Positions 58,426 through 64,000 of a stretch of 64,000 bases of DNA are shown one piece after another (position 1 is the stretch's first letter; the number at the start of each line of letters is the position of its first letter). Below the pieces are notes generated by a model. The model saw only the letters and a list, made by a program, of their open reading frames with translations. It was not told the origin of the DNA and ran no database searches. The translations under genes were made by a program, and so were the position numbers. The stretch is from Verrucomicrobiota bacterium. GTDB lineage: Bacteria > Verrucomicrobiota > Verrucomicrobiia > CAIQCK01. Where the stretch lies: the NCBI GenBank assembly GCA_016222825.1, contig JACRQF010000010.1, positions 372,001-436,000 of the forward strand, read 5' to 3'.

Positions 58426-58450
58426 CCGTAATACGTAATGCGTAATGCGA
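58426..58450. repeat. TACG-type dispersed repeat, copy D (rpsK-rpsD gap)
   Basis: Reads ccgtaatacgtaatgcgtaa then tgcga. It fills most of the 42-base gap between the rpsK stop and the rpsD start, next to the ribosome-binding region of rpsD. Confidence 0.75.
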
Positions 58451-58456
58451 CTGGAA

Positions 58457-58990
58457 TTACACGCGGCGTTTCTTCGGCGCGCGGCAGCCGTTGTGCGGGA
58501 TGGGCGTCACGTCCTTGATGGAGGTGATCTCCAAGCCGATCGCCTGCAAAGCGCGGACGGCGGACTCGCGGCCGGAACCGGGGCCTTTGACGTGGACCTC
58601 GATTTCCTTCATGCCATGAGACATCGCCTGGCGTCCGCAATCCTGCGCCACGAGCTGCGCGGCGTAAGCGGTGCTCTTGCGAGAGCCTTTGAAACCCACC
58701 TTGCCCGCGCTGGACCAGCCGATGACGTTGCCCTGCATGTCGGTGATGGTCATGCTGGTGTTGTTGAACGAAGCCACGACATGCGCGATGCCGTTGTGGA
58801 CGTTCTTCGCACCCTTGATCTTGGCCACCTTGACCGGCTTGGCGCCTTCGTCGAGCAGCGACTCTGCCGTCGTCTCGGCAGGCGCGGGCGCGGGGGCCGC
58901 TGGAGCGGTTGCTGCGGCTTTCGCCTTCGGCTCCTTGGCCGACGCCTTGGGTTCTTTCGTGATCGGTTTCTTGTCTTTTTCTTCAGCCAT
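58457..58990 (-). CDS. rpsK: 30S ribosomal protein S11 with long N-terminal extension
   Basis: 177 residues from ATG 58990, against about 129 in most bacteria. Residues 1-50 are Lys/Ala/Pro/Glu-rich ([20 protein letters not shown]). The core then begins [20 protein letters not shown], with [40 protein letters not shown] and [18 protein letters not shown]. It lies on the 30S platform; the extension would be exposed near the mRNA exit side. Confidence 0.95.
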   Translation of the reverse strand: MAEEKDKKPITKEPKASAKEPKAKAAATAPAAPAPAPAETTAESLLDEGAKPVKVAKIKGAKNVHNGIAHVVASFNNTSMTITDMQGNVIGWSSAGKVGFKGSRKSTAYAAQLVAQDCGRQAMSHGMKEIEVHVKGPGSGRESAVRALQAIGLEITSIKDVTPIPHNGCRAPKKRRV

Positions 58991-59016
58991 GATAACGCCT
59001 CTACTGTTCCTTGAAA

Positions 59017-59412
59017 TTAGACTTTGCCGGCCTTCGCGTCCTTGCTGCGAACGACACCGACGGTCTTGCGGGGGCCTTTGCGGGTGCGCGCGTTGGTCTG
59101 CGTGCGCTGGCCGCGCACCGGCAATCCCTTGACATGCCGCGTGCCGCGATAGCACTTGATGCCGATGAGCCGCTTCAGGTTCAAGCCGATCTCGCGGCGC
59201 AGGTCGCCTTCGAGGATATAGCCCTCCTGCTGGATCACGCCGACAATTTTGCCCATCTGCTCGTCGGTCAGTTTCTCCGTGCGGATGTTCGGATCAATGC
59301 CCGCCTTCTCCAAAATCGCGAGCGAATTCGACGGCCCGAGGCCGTAGATGTAGCGCAACGAAATGCCGATCTTCTTGCCGCCGGGAATATCAACACCCAA
59401 AAGTCTGGCCAT
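59017..59412 (-). CDS. rpsM: 30S ribosomal protein S13
   Basis: 131 residues. [79 protein letters not shown] and a basic end. It is the head protein contacting the 50S subunit. It lies 26 bases before rpsK and 13 after rpmJ. Confidence 0.97.
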   Translation of the reverse strand: MARLLGVDIPGGKKIGISLRYIYGLGPSNSLAILEKAGIDPNIRTEKLTDEQMGKIVGVIQQEGYILEGDLRREIGLNLKRLIGIKCYRGTRHVKGLPVRGQRTQTNARTRKGPRKTVGVVRSKDAKAGKV

Positions 59413-59425
59413 AATGTGTCCTCTA

Positions 59426-59539
59426 CTAACCTTGACGCTGCTTGTGCCGCGGGTCGCTGCAAATCACGCGCACCACGCCCTTCCGCCGCACAATGCGGCA
59501 GCGTTCGCACAACCTTTTGACTGACGATCTAACCTTCAT
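59426..59539 (-). CDS. rpmJ: 50S ribosomal protein L36
   Basis: 37 residues: [20 protein letters not shown] followed by [17 protein letters not shown]. The zinc ligands are the CxxC in LCERC, the cysteine in VICSD and the histidine in PRHKQRQG, so this is the zinc-binding form. It lies between infA (13 bases upstream) and rpsM (13 bases downstream), its standard place. It is short enough to be missed by simple length cut-offs. Confidence 0.95.
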   Translation of the reverse strand: MKVRSSVKRLCERCRIVRRKGVVRVICSDPRHKQRQG

Positions 59540-59552
59540 AAATTCTTTCAAC

Positions 59553-59768
59553 CTATCGCCGGGCGGTAATCCGGCCCTGGCTCAAATCATACGGCGTCAT
59601 TTCCAACGCCACCTTGTCACCCGGCTTCAGCGGCCCAAACTCGGCCCGCTTCTTCACCGGCACGTAGCCCATCGCGCGGTAGCCGTTCGGCATCTCCACG
59701 CGCACCGTTCCGTTCGGCAGCGCCTCTACGACACTGCCTTCAGCACAGATGCTGTCATCTTTCGACAC
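59553..59768 (-). CDS. infA: Translation initiation factor IF-1 (divergent)
   Basis: 71 residues from GTG 59768, with GGAG 8 bases upstream: [20 protein letters not shown] then [20 protein letters not shown]. The end [20 protein letters not shown] then RR matches the IF-1 OB-fold. The usual GKMR-type RNA-contact loop (HISGKMRKHYI) is replaced by [13 protein letters not shown], so the protein is divergent in a functional region. It overlaps the 3' end of map by 43 bases. Confidence 0.88.
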   Translation of the reverse strand: MSKDDSICAEGSVVEALPNGTVRVEMPNGYRAMGYVPVKKRAEFGPLKPGDKVALEMTPYDLSQGRITARR

Positions 59769-60505
59769 GTCAAAATCTCCGGCTCGCCTTCCGTAATCGC
59801 CACCGTGTGCTCGAAGTGCGCCGATGGCTTTCGATCCCGCGTCACCACCGTCCAACCATCGCGCAAGAGTTCCACTTCCATGCCGCCGAGCGTCGTCATC
59901 GGCTCTATCGCGAGCGTCATGCCCGGCTTCAGCTTCGGGCCTTTGCCCGGCGCGCCAAAGTTCGGCACCTGCGGATCCTCGTGCAACGTCCGGCCAACGC
60001 CGTGCCCGACAAACTCACGCACCACGTTGAACCCGGCCGCCTCGACCGTCCGCTGCACCGCGTGCGAGATGTCGCCCACGCGATTGCCGCTCCGCGCCGC
60101 CGCGATGCCCGCGACCAACGCCTGCTCGGTCACGTCCAGTAACTGCTGGACCTTCCAGTCAATCATGCCAACGGCGACCGTCGTGGCATTGTCGCCCACG
60201 AAGCCGTCCAGCACGATGCCAACGTCCAAGCTCACGATGTCGCCATACTGCACGCGACGCTCGCCCGGCAGACCATGCACCACTTCCTCGTTGACCGAGA
60301 CGCAAATCTGTCCTTTGTAGCCGCGGTATCCGAGGAACGCGCTTTTGCCGCCGCGCTTCCGCATCAACTCGCCGGCCGCCTCGTCGAGTTCGCGGGTCCT
60401 GCGACCCGGCGCCACCATTGAGGCAACCTCCATCAGAACCTCCGCCGCCGCCTGGCAGGCCAGACGCATCCGGCTCAGTTCTTCCGGTGATTTCAGGACA
60501 ATCAT
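59726..60505 (-). CDS. map: Methionine aminopeptidase, type I
   Basis: 259 residues from ATG 60505; GTG 60514 is possible. ICVSVNEEVVHGLPGERRVQ, DIVSLDVGIVLDGFVGDNAT (two metal Asp), FVGHGVGRTLHEDPQVPNFG (His) and MTLAIEPMTTLGG (Glu) give the five metal ligands. It removes the initiator methionine. adk, usual between secY and map, is missing here. The gene overlaps infA, which starts inside its last codons. Confidence 0.95.
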   Translation of the reverse strand: MIVLKSPEELSRMRLACQAAAEVLMEVASMVAPGRRTRELDEAAGELMRKRGGKSAFLGYRGYKGQICVSVNEEVVHGLPGERRVQYGDIVSLDVGIVLDGFVGDNATTVAVGMIDWKVQQLLDVTEQALVAGIAAARSGNRVGDISHAVQRTVEAAGFNVVREFVGHGVGRTLHEDPQVPNFGAPGKGPKLKPGMTLAIEPMTTLGGMEVELLRDGWTVVTRDRKPSAHFEHTVAITEGEPEILTCRKMTASVLKAVS

Positions 60506-60558
60506 TCCGGCCACTCTATCGAGCTACATTTCAGGTGTCAATGAACGCGGGGCTGGGC

Positions 60559-61950
60559 CTACCTTCGGCCGCGCAAATGCCCCTTCTTCAAAAATCCGTC
60601 GTAATGCCGCGTCAGCAGGTGCGTTTCCACCTGCCGCATCGTGTCGAGCATCACGCCCACCACGATAAGCATGCTGGTGCCGCCGAAGAAGCTGGCCACC
60701 AGGTAATCAATTCCAAGCTGGGCATACATCACCTGCGGGATCAGCGCGATGACCGTCAGGAACAACGCGCCCGCGAGCGTGATTCGCGTCATCGTCGCGT
60801 GCAGGAAATCCGCCGTCGGCTTGCCCGGCCTCATGCCCGGCACATAGCCGCCGTATTTCTTCAGGTCGTCGGCGATCTGGATTTCGTTGAAGGTCGTCGC
60901 CACCCAGAAAAACGAGAACAGGAAAATCATCAACGAATAGAGCGTGTAATACGTCATGCTCCCGCGCGTCTCGCTGAACAGCTCGCTCAGGTGCGCGAAG
61001 AACGTGCCGAGCGCGCCGCTCTGCGCGCCGAGCAGTTGGAAAATCTTCTGCGGGAACATCAGGATCGCCTGCGCGAAGATGATCGGCATCACGCCGGAGT
61101 AATTCACCCGCAGCGGCATATAGGTCTGCCCGCCGGCCACCATGCGCTGGCCAACCATGCGCTTGGCGTATTGGACCGTGATCTTCCGCTGAGCCTGCGT
61201 CACGGCGATGATCGCCGCGATCACCACGAACAGCACCGCGACCATGCCGATGAAGTGGATGAAGTTATACTTCGACTCCATGCCTTCGCCGGGGAAGAAC
61301 ATCTGCCACGTCCGCTCAAGAGCTGCCGGCAGCCGCGCGACGATGTTCGCCGTGATGATGAGCGAAATGCCGTTGCCGACGCCGCGCTGCGTGATCTGTT
61401 CGCCGAGCCACATCAATACCACCGTGCCTGCGGTCAGATTCAGGATGGCGATGAGCCGGTAGAAGAACGGATGGCTCAACCACGCGTCGGTCACGAGGTT
61501 TCCCTGGAAGCCGCGCAAGAGGGTGCCCGGATGCTCGAAGAAGCCGACCACCATCAGGTAGCCTTGGAACAACGCCAGACCCACCGTCACGTAACGGGTG
61601 TATTGCGTGAGCTTCTGCCGGCCGTTCTCCTCGCGCGCGATGCGGCCGAGTTGCGGCACCACGGCCACGAGCAACTGCAGAATAATCGAGGCGCTGATGT
61701 AGGGCATGATGCCCATCGCGCCGATGGCACAGTTCTCCAACGCGCCGCCGGTAAACAAGCTGTAGAGGCCCAGGAGTCCGCCGCCGGCCTGCTGCGCCGT
61801 CTTCTCGAAGAACAACGCCAACGCGCCACCGTTGATGCCCGGCACCGGCACCGCCGCAAACAACCGGCAGATCGCCAGCAGACCGAACGTAAAGAGCAGG
61901 CGCGTCCGTAGCTCCGGTATCTTCAGGGTATTGGCAAACGCCGAAAGCAT
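60559..61950 (-). CDS. secY: Preprotein translocase subunit SecY
   Basis: 463 residues with ten helices. The start FANTLKIPELRTRLLFTFGL then AVPVPGINGGAL is standard, with YISASIILQLLVAVVPQL, GVGNGISLIITANIVARLP, MPLRVNYSGVMPIIFAQAIL, MTYYTLYSLMIFLFSFFW, NEIQIADDLKKYGGYVPGMR and the end GTSMLIVVGVMLDTMRQVET. It forms the protein-conducting channel. It lies 14 bases after rplO. Confidence 0.97.
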   Translation of the reverse strand: MLSAFANTLKIPELRTRLLFTFGLLAICRLFAAVPVPGINGGALALFFEKTAQQAGGGLLGLYSLFTGGALENCAIGAMGIMPYISASIILQLLVAVVPQLGRIAREENGRQKLTQYTRYVTVGLALFQGYLMVVGFFEHPGTLLRGFQGNLVTDAWLSHPFFYRLIAILNLTAGTVVLMWLGEQITQRGVGNGISLIITANIVARLPAALERTWQMFFPGEGMESKYNFIHFIGMVAVLFVVIAAIIAVTQAQRKITVQYAKRMVGQRMVAGGQTYMPLRVNYSGVMPIIFAQAILMFPQKIFQLLGAQSGALGTFFAHLSELFSETRGSMTYYTLYSLMIFLFSFFWVATTFNEIQIADDLKKYGGYVPGMRPGKPTADFLHATMTRITLAGALFLTVIALIPQVMYAQLGIDYLVASFFGGTSMLIVVGVMLDTMRQVETHLLTRHYDGFLKKGHLRGRR

Positions 61951-61964
61951 GTCAGTTCCGGGGA

Positions 61965-62504
61965 TTAGCTGGCCTTCGCTGCCGCGGCTTCAGCCTTCGC
62001 CTTGGCCTTGGCGGCGTTCTTGTTGCCGTAGGGATTCCGTCCGCCCGGAGCTGGAGGCAGCACGATGATTTCGCACTGCCCGCCCATCTTCTCGATCTTT
62101 TCCTTGGCGGAACCGCTGAACTTGTGCGCCTGCACAGTAAGCTTCTTCTTGAGTTCCCCCTCGCCGAGAACCTTCACGCCCACTCCCCTGCCCTGCAAAA
62201 TGTCGCGCTCGGCAAGTTCCTTCGGTCCAATCTTCGCGCCATCGTCAAAAATATTCAATTGCTCGACGTTCACGATCTCGTAGTCAACCGTGTGGCGCGC
62301 GTTGTTGAAGCCGCGCCGGGGCAGACGGACGATAAGACGCGTCTGGCCGCCCTCAAAACCGATCCTGATGCTGCTGCCGGAACGGGCCGTCTGGCCCTTG
62401 CCGCCGCGGCCAGAGGTCTTGCCGTGACCGCTGCTTTCGCCGCAACCAACCCGCTTCACGCGGTGCGTGGCGCCCGGCCTGTTTTTTAACGTGTGCAATC
62501 GCAT
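61965..62504 (-). CDS. rplO: 50S ribosomal protein L15 with Ala/Lys tail
   Basis: 179 residues, longer than the usual 145. Core: RLHTLKNRPGATHRVKRVGC, GSGHGKTSGRGGKGQTAR-like VGCGESSGHGKTSGRGGKGQ, RIGFEGGQTRLIVRLPRRGF, ADVE-type QLNIFDDGAKIG and KEKIEKMGGQCEIIVL. The last 25 residues are Ala/Lys repeats (NAAKAKAKAEAAAAKAS). rpsE lies 69 bases upstream; rpmD, usual between them, is absent. Confidence 0.95.
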   Translation of the reverse strand: MRLHTLKNRPGATHRVKRVGCGESSGHGKTSGRGGKGQTARSGSSIRIGFEGGQTRLIVRLPRRGFNNARHTVDYEIVNVEQLNIFDDGAKIGPKELAERDILQGRGVGVKVLGEGELKKKLTVQAHKFSGSAKEKIEKMGGQCEIIVLPPAPGGRNPYGNKNAAKAKAKAEAAAAKAS

Positions 62505-62573
62505 GTTGAACCTTGAAAAATATCGCTGTCTATCTTGCTGTTGGAAATTCCTCTTGCCCGGAGTCTGCAGCCG

Positions 62574-63194
62574 TTACTGGGCACCCGCTGCCAGCGGTTT
62601 CAAACCGCGGAGAGCCCGGACCTGATCCGGCATCCGCAGGCTCAGCAACGCGCTCAACGTCGCTTTGACGACGTTCATCGGGTTGCTGGAACCGAGGCTC
62701 TTGGCCAAGACGTCCTTGATGCCAGCCAACTCGCACACCGCGCGCACGCCGCCGCCCGCGATGACGCCTGTGCCGGGTGACGCCGGACGCAGCAGCACAC
62801 GGCCGCCGCTGAACTTGCCGAACACCTCGTGCGGAATCGTGTTGTTGCGCAACGAAACCGACACGACGTTCTTGCGCGCCGCCTCGGTGCCCTTGCGGAT
62901 GGCGTCCGCCACTTCCTTGGACTTGCCAAAGCCGTAACCAACGTGACCCTGCTGGTCGCCGACGACGATCAGCGCGCTAAAGCTGAAACGCCGGCCGCCC
63001 TTGACGACCTTCGCCGTGCGGTTGATGAACACCACGCGTTCGATCATCTCGCCGCGTTCGCGTTCCGGGCGAACATACGCCGGCAGTTTCTCTTCCTCCG
63101 GCACCACCGGGACGACCTTGACCTGTTGGATTTCCTTCTCGGTCTCGGCGACGACCCGGATTTCTTTTTTCAGTGCAAACTTGTCGGTGTTCAT
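62574..63194 (-). CDS. rpsE: 30S ribosomal protein S5
   Basis: 206 residues, with about 35 extra N-terminal residues ([20 protein letters not shown]) before the conserved core [80 protein letters not shown] and [17 protein letters not shown]. It sits at the mRNA entry of the 30S subunit. It lies five bases after rplR. Confidence 0.96.
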   Translation of the reverse strand: MNTDKFALKKEIRVVAETEKEIQQVKVVPVVPEEEKLPAYVRPERERGEMIERVVFINRTAKVVKGGRRFSFSALIVVGDQQGHVGYGFGKSKEVADAIRKGTEAARKNVVSVSLRNNTIPHEVFGKFSGGRVLLRPASPGTGVIAGGGVRAVCELAGIKDVLAKSLGSSNPMNVVKATLSALLSLRMPDQVRALRGLKPLAAGAQ

Positions 63195-63199
63195 GCGTC

Positions 63200-63580
63200 C
63201 TAAAACTTCAAACCGGCTTCACGCGCGGCATCGGCGAGCGACGCGACACGATTCTTGCCTTTTTCACTGACCAGATAACGGTAACCGCCACGGTCAAACA
63301 CAACGGCCTTGATGCCCTTCTCGATGGCGCGCTGGCCGATCGTCTTTCCAATCACGACCGCGCCCTCCTTGTTGGACTTCGGTTTCTTGTCGCCAAAGCT
63401 CTTGTCGAGCGTCGAGGCAGACACCAACGTCCGGCCCGCGACGTCGTCAATGACCTGCGCGTAAATGTTCTTGCCCGTGAACGACACTGCCAGCCGCGGA
63501 CGCGCAGCGGTGCCATGCACCTTCTGCCGCAATCGCTTGTGCCGCCGCTCAATAAATTCTTTTTTCCTCAACGGTCTCAT
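63200..63580 (-). CDS. rplR: 50S ribosomal protein L18
   Basis: 126 residues. [70 protein letters not shown] and [20 protein letters not shown], then [10 protein letters not shown]. It binds 5S rRNA. It is between rplF and rpsE in the spc operon. Confidence 0.96.
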   Translation of the reverse strand: MRPLRKKEFIERRHKRLRQKVHGTAARPRLAVSFTGKNIYAQVIDDVAGRTLVSASTLDKSFGDKKPKSNKEGAVVIGKTIGQRAIEKGIKAVVFDRGGYRYLVSEKGKNRVASLADAAREAGLKF

Positions 63581-63613
63581 AGACAGAATCTCAAAACCAA
63601 AATCTCAACCGCC

Positions 63614-64000
63614 CTACTGCTGGACAGTCTTGCCTTCCTTACGGCGGACCTGTTCGCCCACGTAACGGATGCCTTTGCCTTTGTAAGGCTCCGGCGGATA
63701 GTAGCCGCGCACCGACGCCGCGAACTGCCCGACAACCTGCTTGTCCGGCCCTTCGATCGTCACCTTGGTGTTGTCGGCGACGGTCACCTTCACGTTCTTC
63801 GGAATCGCCGCGTTGATCTGGTGCGAATAGCCAATCACCAGGTTCAGCTTGTCGCCCTGCACCGCGGCGCGGAAACCGACGCCTTGGATTTCCAACTGCT
63901 TGACGTAGCCTTCGGCCACGCCACGCACCATGTTGTTCACAAGGCTGCGAACGAGCCCGTGCAGGGCGCGCGTCTGGCGCGTCTCGTCCGTGCGCGTCAC
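63614..64000 (-). CDS. rplF: 50S ribosomal protein L6, 5' end outside window
   Basis: The last 129 codons or so are visible and the frame is open at the right edge. TRALHGLVRSLVNNMVRGVA, KQLEIQGVGFRAAVQGDKLN, LVIGYSHQINAAIPKNVKVT, VTIEGPDKQVVGQFAASVRG and YYPPEPYKGKGIRYVGEQVR then RKEGKT mark the C-terminal domain of L6. The true start lies beyond base 64000. Confidence 0.95.
   Translation of the reverse strand: MTRTDETRQTRALHGLVRSLVNNMVRGVAEGYVKQLEIQGVGFRAAVQGDKLNLVIGYSHQINAAIPKNVKVTVADNTKVTIEGPDKQVVGQFAASVRGYYPPEPYKGKGIRYVGEQVRRKEGKTVQQ

Noticed and set aside
1..64000. tRNA, rRNA and riboswitch genes
   Set aside because: I scanned the intergenic gaps by eye for cloverleaf arms, T-loops and known aptamer cores and recognised none. 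A covariance-model search would be decisive.

Overview
The window looks like chromosomal DNA of a GC-rich Verrucomicrobiota (Pedosphaera/Limisphaerales-like) bacterium. This is inferred from gene content, not from a marker-gene tree. The pointers are a PEP-CTERM and a VPDSG-like sorting tail, a DUF1680/GH127 arabinofuranosidase, DUF1080 and Tat-exported Gfo/Idh/MocA proteins, DUF2934 proteins, a bactofilin, and ribosomal proteins with Ala/Lys/Glu-rich extensions. Coding is dense with strong G/C at third codon positions, so many long antisense frames are shadows. No tRNA, rRNA or CRISPR array was recognised.

Layout. 1-5902 (minus): a probable operon with a DUF350 membrane protein, a DUF1190/YgiB-like lipoprotein, a glutathionylspermidine-synthase-like ATP-grasp enzyme, a double-DUF4178 protein, and LamG-like and CBM9-like secreted proteins; a frameshifted TPR gene lies upstream. 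5929-9586: a secreted oxidoreductase, thiI, an inverted-repeat element and two DUF2934 genes. 9892-11759 (plus): an isolated PduS-PduT pair, the electron-transfer flavoprotein and tandem-BMC shell protein of metabolosomes, with no other shell genes in view. 11826-26487: carbohydrate and export functions (esterase, SIMPL protein, GH127, PEP-CTERM protein, hexuronate-type MFS, URO-D-like, DUF1080, PDZ, EamA, Nudix) and GTP-type PEP carboxykinase. 26523-30316: a 21-bp tandem repeat, then ruvB, a HicB-like gene, ruvA, ruvC and yebC. 30635-33189: a VPDSG-type secreted protein, a small CxxC protein and an AT-richer patch with two orphan genes.

33254-41758 (minus) is a housekeeping block transcribed rpmE, prfA, prmC, murA, a Pro/Ala-rich protein, ffh, rpsP, khpA, trmD, rplS, rnhB; rimM is missing from its usual place. 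41889-45739 holds a secreted LRR/Lon-type (S16) protease-like protein, a stand-alone copy of its C-terminal domain, and a SUMF1-fold protein that shares its signal-peptide DNA.

46179-48501 is an intact 2.3-kb transposable element. It has perfect 19-bp terminal inverted repeats and an 8-bp target duplication, an IS1-type DDE transposase, and three passenger genes including an SDH/ClpP-fold serine protease. It sits in the second of two tandem palindromes. This is the most distinctive system in the window.

48588-56025: fmt, a lipoprotein, a bactofilin, fabI, a DUF503 gene, an RluA-type pseudouridine synthase fused to an RNA methyltransferase, and an ECF sigma/anti-sigma-like/membrane operon. 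56176-64000 (minus) is the distal spc and alpha operon, transcribed rplF, rplR, rpsE, rplO, secY, map, infA, rpmJ, rpsM, rpsK, rpsD, rpoA, rplQ; rpmD and adk are missing.

Several dispersed intergenic repeat families run through the window: TACG-rich strings at gene starts, palindromic units, and inverted-repeat elements.
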